A DNA stretch of 64,000 nt from contig JH720293.1 of assembly GCA_000231825.2 (NCBI GenBank), forward strand, positions 1,054,001 to 1,118,000, read 5' to 3'. Shown in pieces: positions 23,633 to 35,938 of the stretch. Every line of letters begins with the position of its first letter. Within the stretch, counting starts at the first letter, position 1. The translations under genes were made by a program, and so were the position numbers. This DNA is from Tetrahymena elliotti 4EA (Eukaryota; Ciliophora; Oligohymenophorea; Hymenostomatida; Tetrahymenidae). The notes below the pieces were generated by a model. The model had not been told where the DNA came from, made no database searches, and worked only from the letters and a program-made list of their open reading frames with translations.

Positions 23633-25138
23633 TTAGGAAAGGTTGTATATATAATTTCTCTCAGTAATGAAGAAAAAACCTTAATAATAAGATAGTTTAA
23701 GATTTAGATTTATTTACTGCAACTATTGATTAACTTACGTTTATCAAATTATAAGAGCAGTAAAATATATAGTGGCTTGTTTGTAAATTAAACGAAATAT
23801 AACTTTTTCTTTTAAAAATGCTAAAGAATAATAGAATTAAAAAGATTTTTTCATCAAGAAACTTTAAAAATTTCATGATATTATTAGAATAAAAATTAAA
23901 AAAAGAACAGCAATAGGAGAAATCAAATTTGGTAAAAAAAAAATGATAATTCTGCAAGCAAATAAAATATAATTTTTTATTAAATATTTAAAAATGAAAT
24001 ATTAAAAAGAAAAAGAAAACATTATTTAACATTCGATTTGATTTGATGATGATTAATTAATTAATTTAATTTTTTTAAGAATTTTCTTGCAACTAGGATA
24101 AACATATTTTATAAATGTTGATTTCATTCTAATATATTTTTCATATTTCTCAAGCATCTAAAAAATGTGGTTTTATAAAAAGAAATAAAAGCTTAAATAA
24201 ATATTTAAATTTCAAGCAATTTAATTTTAATTACAAGCAGATATTTTAATCTATTGCAATTATATTTTAAACCATCAATAAAAATAAAATGATATTTTTT
24301 ATTAATTATATTTGAAAAATCTATTTATTTTCATATTAAGTCTTCTTTCATTTAGAATAAGAGGTGATTCTCAAAATATTTTTAATATGGAAATTGTAAT
24401 ATATTTCAATATATTAATCAATATTATAAACTTCTATATTAAGGCAGTGTAATTATTTATAATTTGGGGAAAGTTGGATGAAATTTAAAAAGAATAAATT
24501 ATTTAATTTGAATCATAATATAAAAGAATTCTGTTATTGTTGAAATTTTAAAATAAATAACTGATTAATAAATAATAAAATTAAAAATAATTAATTAAAT
24601 AATGTTTATTATTATTATTTTTTATTAATTCAATAAATTAAATAATTAAAAAAATTTTTATTTGTTTGAGTTTTCAAAAAAATATGTTAATACTTTTACT
24701 TATTAGTTTTTCAAGAAATATTTAAGGTTGCAAATATTTTAAGAAAGTAATAATTTTTTGATTAATGAAGAGTTTTATCAATTTAAAAACAATTTATTAA
24801 ATAAATTTTCTTACTTATTTACATACAGCTTGCTTTTTTGCTTCAGTTTTATCAAATATTAAATTAAACTTATCATTGAAATAGCTTGAACGAACATCCA
24901 AATTTATTCAAATTAATAACTTGAACAAAAAATAATTTTTATAAGAATTTATTAGAATAAAAACCAGCCATATTTTTTTAAGTTTATTTATTTTTATTCT
25001 GATACTTGTACTGAATTTAACTTTTGTTTTAATTTTTCAATTTCTATTTATTAAAAAAATCATAGAAAATAAATAATATCTTTTTAAATTATTATCAGAA
25101 AAACAAGTGTATAGAATCGAAAGCAAAAAATTTGATAA
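23633..25138. other. Very AT-rich intergenic, no gene seen
   Basis: Contains some residual coding-like frame to about 23880 (see the cyclin-like locus); after that only A/T-rich sequence up to the UBR gene start. Confidence 0.5.
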
Positions 25139-27709
25139 ATGGAAATTGAAACAAATTAGTAAACAAATAATAACACTAGTAAGAAGGGCAGTTTTTATTA
25201 AAAATAGGTTGTACTATACAAGAATATTTACAAGCAAGTAGAGTAAGATGAGATAGAAAAAGAATTACTAAAATATAAAGAAATAGGATCATTTTAGTGT
25301 GCTGCTCCAATTAAAAAGGAAGAAGTTTACTTTAAGTGTTTGGATTGTTCATCTCAACCTACACATTGCATTTGTGAGAGTTGTTTTTTTGCTGGAGATC
25401 ATGAGAATCATAGCTTCTTATATTTTAACAAATTAACAGTAAGGATTCAAAATATTTTTTACAATTTAGATTATTAAAATTAGATCCATTTTTGATTTTT
25501 TTAAATTTTTCTGTAAAAAAGTTGAAAAATGCTTTAAAATAATTTTTAATTTTATTTCTAAATTAGGGTGGAACATGTGATTGTGGAGATCAAAATCTAT
25601 CCTAGCTTCTTTTATGTAAAAAGCATTAGAAAACTAGCTAAGAAGATAAGATAAAATATGAGGATGTAATAAAACCAGAATATAAAAAAATGATAGAGGA
25701 ATACTTCTAATAAAAATTCACAGATATATTTTCAAAAATAGAATAGCGTAGTGACATGATAGAAAATCTGGAAAATAAAAATATTTAAGAAATAGAGTAA
25801 TTCTAACATTTGATAGAAGAAATTAAAATATTTATTACTGAGAACCCAAGTGGTACTCTTATTTTGTCTAAAGTTTTAATGAATCCAAGTCCTTTTTTTA
25901 TATGTAATCACTCATGTAGCACAATAGAAGAAGACTAAGAGCTTTTTTAGGTTATTAGTAAAGCTAAAATTGAAGATCATTTATGCAGTTGTTCTATTTT
26001 AAAAAATATCTTTAGATACATTAAGTATTATGGAATGCATTTAGAATATGAAATAGAGCTGATCCTAAATAATTTCTTTATTAACTAAGAATTTAAAATG
26101 TATTTAATTGAAACTTACTGCGAAATGTTTTACTTTATGTAAACAAACTACAGTGACAATTCTAAATTGTATCGTCTATTTTATCAATTCAACAGTGCCA
26201 ATTTCTATGAAGCATTCCTCTAAAATACTTACTAAAGAGGTTTTTTATTTAAATCTTTTAAGAAGCTCTAAGTTTATGTTGAACCTTAAGACTATAAAGA
26301 TGCTAGCAAGAAATTTTTATTTTATTATTTTCATCTTTACTTTTTTACTTCAAATGATTAAAATCCTTTCACTTGGTAGAATAACATTGATAGTGTTGTT
26401 TATCTAATTAAATCAATTTGCTAAAATGGAAAATATTAAAACTTTGGTAAATTTACTTAAAAAATGTCTTTGTTTTAAATCTTAAATATAAATAATTAGG
26501 TGGTCATTTCATCATGACTCGTTTGATTTAAGATTATCTCTTCTAATAAATTATTTAGGAAGCTTTCAAATCACTTTATGAAATGAAAGAAGAATTAAAG
26601 ATGAAATTTTATGGCTAGGTACTTATTAGCATGTTAGACCTTGTTGAGGAGTTCAAAGAAGAGGATATAAAATTTGAAGAAAATTTAAAATTCTACAGGA
26701 AATGTTTAAGTTTAGAGGAAGAAGTAGTAGATTTAATTAATCTAAAATTATAAATTATTTAGCAAAATGATTTTGAAGATAATTAAAAAATATTTTTTTA
26801 AGGTTTAGAAAACTTTAAATTTAAATAAATTTAAAATTATCATGATGGTTTGGAAAAATTAAAATCATATTTAGAAAACCTCAATGAAGCCAAATGTAAA
26901 TATTTTAATTCTTTTTATGAATTCCATTTACATTTTTAAATAAATAAATAGAAGATAATAAAGAAAGCTAAACAGCTAAGGAAGCTGATTCAGATTCTAC
27001 AAATATGCAATAAAACTAGGAGACCGAAAATTAGGATGAAGATAGTGATACAGAGAGTATAGATAATTTGAATGTAAGTGAATTTTTAAGTGACAAATTT
27101 GTTTAAAACCTATCAGGTGACAATTAAAAATAAATCAATCCTTTCATATTTTCAACAATATTTGTAAATCATTCTAAAAGAAATGTTGCAATAAATAAAT
27201 TTACTCAAAAGATTTAGTTCTATGAGAAAGAAAAATGTCCACTTTTTAACAATAGATATAGAGTTATTGGATTGATTTTTGCTTAAATTTTTATTTAGTG
27301 TGATACGATTGAAGATGCAAAATAAAAGATTTTAAATTTAGTTAAGACTTATGGAAATGAAAGATAGATTGCTAACTTTTAGTAAAACCTTTTGTATATA
27401 GTTAAGCAACTTTCAGAGTGTTTCGAATACATCAGATATCATGATGAAAAAATCATGGGTTATAATGACTACTAAGCTGTTTACAATGGTAATTTAAATT
27501 TTGGTTTTTTGTATTAATTTACTCAAATAAAAATAAAACACCAATTGATTGACGCCTATTTCAAATTTCGATCATTATATTTCTCCCCCGTTGGTAAAAT
27601 AAATCTACATCAGAATTCAACTTAAATCAATCAGATCTAGTACCTGTTCATGCTTGAAAATATTATTTGATTTTACAAAATAATAATATGGAATTAATTT
27701 GGTAGAACT

Positions 27710-27744
<35 letters not shown>

Positions 27745-30700
27745 AATTCAAGTATGAAAATCTTTTACGATTAAATTGAAAAAGGAAAATTTAAAATTAT
27801 CTTTCTATAAATTAACAAATATACCCTCCACTTGTTACTTAATTCATAGAAATTAAATTTTAAAAGCATTCACTTTTTTCTTATTTCTGAATTAAACTAA
27901 TTATTTTAGCTTACAGTCATAAGTGTAATTTTTAAAAATTAAACTTTCTAAAATAAAAGAACTACCAGGTAATAATGCAGATAAAGTACCTATAGAAAAA
28001 AATTACATGAATCCTGATTATAACTTGTATGACAGTGATATATTGACGATGTAGAGTGTTTTATTGTTTGTAGAACCTAAATAATTTGTCCAAAATATGA
28101 TAGAAGGAATGAAAATTGAAGAATATGATGAGATTATGAAATATAAAGAAGAGACTGGACCCTTTTCTCAAGATTAAAATTTACTTCTTTCATACTTTAA
28201 TGGTATAAAAGAATAATATAAAGATGGAAAGTAGCCTTTGGTGATTAAATAAATTAAAAACTTTTTGAAATTTTAATTAATGCTAGTCTTAGACACTAAT
28301 AGTTACATAAACTGCCTTCATATTTATAAAGATATTTTTGTAAAATGGATGAAGCCTTATTTAAGAAATGCTTTAAATATTTGCTTTAATTTCAACAAAA
28401 AGCAAACATTTTAAAACCTGAAAGAACAATTCACTAATTTAAAGATAAACAAATCAATTCCAGTAAAATCCAGCATTCTAAGCATCGTTAAGTTATCGTA
28501 AGTTTTTAATTTTACTTTTTGTTAAATTTATCTTCTTTTATAATAAATATAAGTGGAGACTATTTTGAAAGACTTCCGAATCTAAAGTTCAGCTTTGAGC
28601 CTTTTGATTTTTTAAGAGATAAGAAGCTCCATAATGAATACTATTAGTTGTTGAAGGAACAATATGCAAGCAATTAAGAAATCGACTATATTTTAGGTAA
28701 TTAATTTGAAACCCTGATCGTTGAAAGCTAATTTGCCAAAGAAATACTTGAAGTAATATGCTAAAGTGATCACTTACTAAGCATTGTCTACAAAATTTTA
28801 ATTTCGATTGAAGCTATCAATTACTAAAGAATGTTCTAAGAATTGATATAGTACTCTTTAAAATACTTATATTGTTATTTGTACTTAAATAATCATAATA
28901 ACAATGTTGTTAGAAGTGAAAGAATCACTTACTTAGTTTAAGATTAAAATTTAATAAAAAATCTTTAGATTTTAAAAGAAGAAAAGGAGTTGTTTAAAAC
29001 TGTTGACAGAATAGAAATACTCATTAAAGAAATGAGACAATAAATTTAGATAGAGTTGAATGGATAAATCACTAATCAAGATATAGAATTTACTAATTCA
29101 AATAGCACTAAAGAAGAAGATGACAGAACTGTATTTAGAAAGAGAGCAAAAGAGGCTCAGCAAAGATAACTTTTAATTATGAAGTAAAAAACAGAGAAAT
29201 TTAAAGAGCATAATTTAAATGAAGTCGAGCACAGCATTAGTTTAGAATATGATAAGGAGTAGCATATTTGCATGTACTGCTAAGATCCTCAAAGTAACGA
29301 GTTATAAGTTATTTAGGCCTTCATCGAAAAAGATAATCTTGATTAATTTACAAACAAATCCTTTAAAATACCTTACGACAGCAAATATCGTTTTATCATA
29401 TAAAGCTGCTAACATACATCTCATTACGATTGTAGAGATAAGGCAAAACTCACATAAAGAGTAAGTATTTTCTTTTTTTTACAAGATAATTTTATGGTAA
29501 ATAAATTCCAATAGAATCTATTTTAATTTTTTTTTTGAATTTTGAAAGCATGAATAGAACTAATTTAGTTATATTAAAAATTTCTTTTAATTTAATAATA
29601 GTACAAAGTTGGAGCTCTAGTACCAAATGGAATCCGCAGAAAAGTAGAAGGTTTTTGCTTACAATGCAGATTTTTATTCAATATAGGAATACCTTTTATA
29701 GAGCAGTATTTCAAAAAACAATTAACCTTTAATGAAAATGAAGGAAAAACGCCTCTTTCAAATGAAATGAAAGTTGTGGAATATCTAACTAACAAATATT
29801 AGAAGAGTATTTATCTCTAGGATTCAACTAAAGAGTTAGACTAAGACAAAGTGAAAAAAAGTGTTTTATTGTTTTTAGATTCTTTGTTTATTAATTTCGA
29901 AGAGGGAGATGATTTTGGAAAGATCAAAATTCTTATGGAGAGTTTAATCTTCAATCTATAGTAAGTATTTGAGCAGGGTATGGAAATCTTCTTTAAAAAG
30001 AAAAAACTTATCAACTCTAACATATTCTTCTGTGCAAAATATTTCTTTTAGTATATTATCACTAAAGATTAGGTTGAATAATGTTAGAAGAACCTTTAAT
30101 AGATAATTGAGTAAAACTGGGAAATTTTAACTTGCTAGTCAATATTTATTGAGAGATTTTTTACAAATCTATAAAATCAATAATCCAACTGTTTCTCTGA
30201 ATTATCTGATATCTATCTTCAAACGTGTTTCTGTTTAGCTGTCTCTGAATTAATTAATGATAATAAAGCAGCCGTTAAAATAACTCTTCTGAGCGAAATT
30301 GTGTTTTTCAATATTGTTTCTATTAATTCACGTGTTTTAACGCTCAAGTCTTTTACTTAAAATGAAATTTTGCGTAACGAGATGTAAGAAGTTCATTCAC
30401 TTTAAAGTAATCAAAATAAACGTGATGCAATCCAAAATTTATAGAAGATCTTACAAATTAATCAAGTAGCTGAAGAAAGCTTTGATTTATAATAAGAGCA
30501 ATAATAAAATTTGCTTCATTAAGTAGAGCAGTACTTAGATAATGAAGAGTATATGAGCTCTTTAATGGTTTATATTTAACCTTGGAGTAATCTAATAACA
30601 AGTACTTTACTAACATTATTCTCTGTCAAAGGTGATAGCAATCTAGAAGAATTAGTTTTATCTGATTTTCGTCATGATGATATTGAAACCCAAATTTACT

Positions 30701-31389
30701 AAAAATAATGCAACATGTTTAGCTTTTTGAAAATTAAAAGTGAAATGCTGGTTTCAGGTATTTATGCTTTTGATGAATTTGAGAGAAAGAATAAAGAAAA
30801 ATGTCAGATTGAAATAGAAAATTCACCAAGAAATCTTATTTAGAATATTCAATATTATGAGTCAATCAAATATAATTTTACTGAATTAGGAATCGATTTT
30901 AAGGACAATCATTAATTATTCCTCTATAAAAAATGTAGTCTTTGCAAATCATATCCTCATGCTACAAAATCTGATTTGTGTATATGTTTGATCTGCGGAG
31001 TTTAGATGTGCAGCATTACATGTGAAAAAATAAATATATTTACTAATGAAACCCTATTAAGGACTCATGTAGGAAATCTAAATGATCATGCATAAAAATG
31101 CCACGAAGGAAAAACAATATTTTTCAATATTCTTGAAAATGTATTGATTTTGATAGATAGTCCTATGACAATAGAATATGATCACTTGTATTTTGATTTA
31201 ATTAAACAACCTATGAAAATAGATATCATGGACTAATGTACCACCAAAAATTGGAGAGAGTATATTCTTGACAAACAGAAACTTTAGTTTTACCAAAATT
31301 TAATAATACAGAGATAGATGCCAAATAAAATTAGATCAATTATTCAGTCATCAAATACAATGATAGACTGCAAACATAATATTTTATGA
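25139..31389 (+). CDS. UBR-box E3 ubiquitin ligase (UBR1-like N-recognin)
   Basis: Exons 25139-25438, 25567-26446, 26500-26895, 26952-~27488, ~27924-28497, 28554-29460 and 29602-31389; about 1793 aa, like yeast and animal UBR1. The boundaries of intron 4 are uncertain. Residues ~54-107 are a UBR box, the zinc fold that binds N-degrons: QCAAPIK, VYFKCLDC, HCICESCFFAGDHENH and GGTCDCGDQ, with all Cys/His ligands visible. The Asp usually found before the conserved Thr appears as Gln (SSQPTH). Downstream, the helix AKEAQQRQLLIMKQKTEKF precedes a degenerate RING-H2 (HICMYCQDP, QSCQHTSHYDC, CLQCRFLFN), as in UBR1. The C-terminal zinc-binding cap (CSLCKSYPHA, CICLICGVQMC, NDHAQKCHEG) matches the UBR autoinhibitory region. 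Expected role: N-end-rule ubiquitylation. Confidence 0.85.
27714..27745 (+). repeat. (TAAA)8 microsatellite in UBR gene intron
   Basis: Eight uninterrupted TAAA units inside the longest intron of the UBR gene. Confidence 0.9.
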
Positions 31390-31807
31390 AAAGAGTAAAA
31401 TACAATTTCAGATTACATATTTAAAAAAATAATTGCGTGTATAATAAATAATATTTAATTTAAAAAATACAAATCACATTGATATTATTTTTAAATCAAA
31501 TTAATAATCTTTACTCTTTTTATTTCATTTTTTTATTTCCACCAAATTAAATGCTGTTTTTCTTGTTTGACAAAACTAGATAAAATTTAGTTATTTAAAT
31601 AGTCATTTAACCAATTAACCTATTTTTTACCATAAAAAATTAATATCTAATTTAGCATAAACTTTCTCTCTACTTTCCATAATTTAATCATTAATCAATA
31701 ACTTTTTTAAGCCTTTTATTAACGCTCAAAGTAACAAAGCAGCGCATAAACTTCTACTTTTAAAACCATTTTGCTAAATTATTAAAAATAAACCTTTCAT
31801 TTGTTGA
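31390..31807. other. Intergenic, no gene seen
   Basis: Short AT-rich spacer between two plus-strand genes. Confidence 0.55.
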
Positions 31808-32686
31808 ATGCTTAATAACTTAAATTCATAAATAATCTGTAACAAAAAGGAAAACAATAGGCCCATTCCAGTTTTATTTGTAAGCTATGGGTACATTCCT
31901 TTATTTTTAAACCACAATTTGGCTCCAGAGTACATTAAAAATTTATAAATGATGGGTAGCTATTTGAGAAATTATTATCAAATAAATAATATTATTGCTA
32001 TATCTTCCCATAAATGTCTTAAGGGAGCGTTTCTGGTTAGTTAATCTGATTAACTTAGGATTTCCCATGATCATCCTTTTGAAATTTATTACGACATTAA
32101 TAAAGTCTTCAAGAGTAGTTCTTAATTATCTTCTCTAGTTATTAATTTGCTTAGAGCTTATTAAATAGATGCCGAATCTGATTAAAGCGGTACCCTAGAT
32201 AGCAGTGTGTGGGGACCTTTGTAAATCATGTTCCCTTAACTAGATTTACCAGTAGTATCTATCTCAATCAATAAAAATTATGAATCAGAAACTCACTTAA
32301 ATATTGGAAAGTTATTACAAGAGTATAGGTCCTAAGGATCTTTAATAATTTGCTTTGGAGGAATTACATAGAATATTCATTAATTTTATGAAGCCTTAGT
32401 AGATGAGAAAAAAGTCAAGGATCCTTTACCTTACAGCTAGTTTGATGGATGGTGTAAGAAAGTCATAGAAACTATGAAAGGAAAAGAACGATAAGACAAA
32501 ATAATGGAATACATGAAGCATCCTTAATATAGCAAAGTTCATCCAACCTAAGAGCATTTTATGCCTCTTTTAGTTGGAATTGGAGCAGCTGGATCCTCTC
32601 CAGGAAAAAATTTTCACTAATAAATTTATAAAAAGTGTATGAGCCTTTCTAGTTTTATATTTGAAGAAATTTTATATTCTTCATGA
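31808..32686 (+). CDS. LigB/DODA-type extradiol dioxygenase homologue, altered active site
   Basis: Intron-less, 292 aa; the ATG at 31808 directly follows an in-frame TGA. Length and landmarks fit the class III extradiol ring-cleaving dioxygenases (YgiD/4,5-DOPA dioxygenase): IIAISSHKCLKG (His68), HPFEIYYDI, VWGPLQIMFPQLDLPVVSIS, FGGITQNIHQF (His191) and HPTQEHFMPLLVGIGAAG (His245, His250). Two family motifs are broken. The N-terminal S-H-G, which supplies a metal ligand, reads S-Y27-G. The D-H-G-x-W motif reads D131-S-S-V-W135, losing an active-site His. The rest of the fold is well kept and the ORF is intact. A changed or lost catalytic function is therefore more likely than a recent pseudogene; this is inference. 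Confidence 0.82.
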
Positions 32687-33098
32687 AAATAATAATAAAC
32701 ATAGTTTATTGTATTTTAAAAACTAAAATATTATCCTAAAATGATATATTTTAAATTTAAATTTAGGTAAAGAACAAATCTAAACTATCCTTTAAGTTTG
32801 TTTTTTCTTTTTAATTAAGAGTACTATTTTATATTTGTAGTTGTAAGCATGGGTTGCTTCATGTTCTTTTTTTTGAATTGATTTTAATTTAATAAAAAAA
32901 TGTTAGATTTATGATAAACAATTTACATTTGTGAGTAAAAAAACAAAATAAAATTGATATTTTTTTTATGATTAATAAATAAATAATATAAGTGCTCTCT
33001 GGCTTAAATTTAAAAGGATAAGTAAGTAATTTATTAAATGAATTGTTCTTAGAAAGTAGTGTAAGTTTATTTTTGAAAAAGAAATTTATCCTCAAATA
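32687..33098. other. AT-rich convergent intergenic
   Basis: Between the dioxygenase-like gene (+) and a coiled-coil gene (-). No supported ORF; standard-code ORFs here lack coding character. Confidence 0.55.
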
Positions 33099-33662
33099 TC
33101 ATTCTTCATTGAATTGATTAAAGTATTTGAAAAGCTCTTTACGGATAAAATCCATATTGGAAATCAGCTTTTTATTCAGTGAAAAGCTATTGTTTGCTTA
33201 TTGTTTTGATTACTAAATAAATACATTTATAATTGAATTCTTTTCAGCAAAATTTAGCTTATACTTTAATAGTCTTGATATTGATATTTCAAAAAAGTGA
33301 TTATCTTAGGGATTTAAATTTTGTTTGCTGCTTAGATTACGTCTTTCATGTAGCAAAAAATCAGCATCTTCTCTCATATTACTAAACTCAAAGTCTTTAC
33401 ATTAAGCATTAAAGTGGTTATATATTTATTCACGGAATTTTTATATCTCCATTTTTTATTTTGTTAAATCTTCTTTGATTTAAAAGCATATGATTTTGAG
33501 CTCAGAAATGAAATTTTTGTTGGAATTGCTGTAAATATCCATTTAATTTGTTATCTTATTTGTCTTTTCTTTAGTTTATTTAGCTTTTGGGATTTTATCT
33601 TTTTAATTTAAATTATTTGCTTTTTAGGTGAAAGGTTTTTGCTATTTTAAAACTAAAGTCAT
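33099..33662 (-). CDS. Lys/Gln-rich coiled-coil protein, unknown
   Basis: Uninterrupted 187-codon frame from ATG 33660-33662 to TGA 33099-33101. The N-terminal ~40 residues are basic and Lys/Gln-rich (QKDKIPKAKQTKEKTNK). The middle (ISELKIICFQIKEDLTKQKM) has heptad-like spacing, followed by FREQIYNHFNAQCKDF and a charged C-terminus ending FRKELFKYFNQFNEE-like helix. No membrane segment or known motif. A second in-frame ATG at 33540-33542 would give a shorter protein. Not recognised; the coding call rests on the long TGA-free frame and residue composition. Confidence 0.55.
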
Positions 33663-34213
33663 CACTTTATTTATTAAAGTTATTTTTCCTCTCTTTTTAT
33701 AAAAACATATACATTTTATTGATCAAGATTTATTCTTTTTAATTTTTACTAAACTAATATATATTCATGTGATTACTAGAAAATCTAAACAAATTTGTTA
33801 ATATGTTATATTTACCAACTCTAAATTAATAAATTGAATCACATAGTGTAACTAGTTTTTATTTTATTACAATTCTTCAGTCAGAATTTTAACTCTGTTT
33901 ACATGATTTCAAATTAAATTAACTCTTCTTTAATTGTAAGTTACTTCAGATTTTTACTAATTCAAAAACCAAAAATTTATTTCTATCAATTAGTCTTGTA
34001 AACATTTCTTTAATATTCAATAATTTAAAAAATCTGAAAATAATAACTTACGGGGATACTTTATTGAAAAAAACCTGTATGATTTTTATATTATTATATT
34101 AAAAAATTCAAAATTTAAAGGCTTAAATTAATATATCTTTTTGACTACCCTATCGAATTATTAATAATTGGATCTTACCTATTTTCCTTTTTGTATAAAT
34201 AGTTTAATTATTT
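33663..34213. other. AT-rich intergenic, no gene seen
   Basis: Divergent gap upstream of the coiled-coil gene (-) and the doubtful small gene (+). Confidence 0.5.
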
Positions 34214-34541
34214 ATGAAGAGACTCTAGACAATCAAAGTTCTTAAGGAATGTGAGTATTTTAAAAATTGTTTTTAAAGCTGATTAATGCCTCTTTGTAGA
34301 CTTCAATAGAATCTATTTAATATGCAAAAGATTATTTTTGTAGAATAACTATACCTATAAATTTTATTCATACACACATTTTTTTACTTCCTTACAATCT
34401 ATCTTTCTGATCATTTATTTTTTGTAACAAAAACTCATGATTTTTCTTAAAGTATATATACTATTAAAAAATTAAAATGCATGTGAAAATTTATTTAATC
34501 GATTTGCTAATCACAAAAGAAATTCCACCAGGGAAACTTGA
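34214..34541 (+). CDS. Doubtful small membrane-type protein
   Basis: Exons 34214-34250 and 34300-34541 joined by a 49-nt GT-AG intron (gtgag...tgtag) give 92 codons ending at TGA 34539-34541. The product has one strongly hydrophobic stretch (FTSLQSIFLIIYFL) and a basic tail (NRFANHKRNSTRET). Good donor and acceptor and a TGA-free frame are the only support, so this may be chance in AT-rich DNA. Confidence 0.28.
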
Positions 34542-35261
34542 CTTGATGAATATTTTATTTTATCAAAATGAAATTGCTGAATTCCAATTCTATCAAAAGT
34601 ATAAACCTTTTTTACATTACTTTAATAAATTAACTTAACAAAATAATTAATTGTCAATTAGAAAAAAGTTTAATATTTATTTACTTAATTTTATTTTTAT
34701 TTAAAGATCCATAAAAAAATACAAGCTATTTTAATTTAGAGACTCTCAAAATAAACCCTTTTGTTTTGTAATCCATTTTAATATGAAATAAAAAATGTAA
34801 AATAACCAAATAAAAAACTTTAAAATTGTTAAATGATTAAGATATATAATTTTAAATTTATCTTCTATGCAAAGTTAGCATTCTACAAAATAATTTATTT
34901 CGTTAGAAACATAAAGCATAAAATTAATAAATTTAAATTAAAAGAAATTAATTAAGATTTTAATAAATATTCAACAACTAGGAAATATAAAAGGTAATAT
35001 AATCTTATGGAGATTACGTTAATTATTAATTAAAGTTTTGCAATAGTAATAAATAGAATAATAATTTATTTTAATCAATATTTTAATTTTAGTAATATAT
35101 TCACAAAAAAAAAAACAGAAATTGCAAAAAATAACAATTAATAAAATATAATTATTATCTTAAATTCATTTAAATCATTTGTGATTAATTAGCATTGCAA
35201 ATTTATTATAAGAGTAGATACTATTTTTCGTTATAACAAAAGATATATTTCCCTTAGTAAA
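34542..35261. other. AT-rich intergenic, no gene seen
   Basis: No supported feature. Confidence 0.5.
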
Positions 35262-35938
35262 ATGGCTGACTATGATAATTAGTATGATCATTATGATATG
35301 ACTGAAGTTATGAGACAGCAAAATTAAGCTGAATTAGAACTTTCAGCCAAGTTGCCTATTAAAAATCATCTTGAGAGACTTGATGTAAAAAATTTGATCA
35401 TTATTTATCTATTAGTTTTATGAGTCAAATATGAGTAAAATTTAGATCAAAAGCATTAAATTTGAAATAAGCTACTAAAAATTTGATTAAAACTATTAAA
35501 ATGTTTAAACGAGTAATATTAAAAGTACAGCTTGAACAAATAAATAAAGAAAAAAAAGAAATATTTTATTTTTGATTATTATTTTAAGTGTTATTAATTG
35601 TTATTTTTTAATATTAGATGAATTTAGAAAACCTACTTAAAGATTTAGAAGACAGTAAAAAGGACCTTTAATCTTTAAGAAACGATGTAGTAAGTTTAGG
35701 TCATTTAAATAATGAATAGTGTTCTGAATTAAGCAGGTTTGTTATGGATGAAACTCTTAGACTGGCCAAAGATTTTAGAAAATTAACAAATATTGAACAA
35801 GATGAATGCACCTATTTAAAATAATAAGTAAATTAGCTAACCTAAGATAGAATCCGTCTGCAATAGAACACATTAGTATTAGAAAATAGAGTAAATGAAA
35901 CTGAAAAGGATGTAGGTTTTAGACATATGTATGATTGA
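35262..35938 (+). CDS. Small coiled-coil protein, unknown
   Basis: Two exons, 35262-35384 and 35618-35938, with a 233-nt phase-0 intron; 147 aa. It begins MADYDNQYDHYDMTEVM, an acidic Tyr-rich head. Exon 2 is continuous heptad-rich sequence (MNLENLLKDLEDSKKDL, TNIEQDECTYLKQQVNQL, NTLVLENRVNETEKDVGF), i.e. a predicted coiled coil over most of its length. Size and style recall ciliary or basal-body coiled-coil proteins, but there is no diagnostic motif and I do not name it. The ATG context (aaaATGG) is typical for this genome. Confidence 0.65.

Noticed and set aside
23730..23957. 75-codon Phe-rich ORF on -
   Set aside because: Begins with a non-ATG codon and mirrors A-rich plus-strand sequence.
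26108..26407. 99-codon standard-code ORF on +
   Set aside because: Lies out of frame inside exon 2 of the UBR gene, whose own frame continues through it.
29249..29464. Standard-code ORF on +
   Set aside because: Alternate frame of UBR exon 6.
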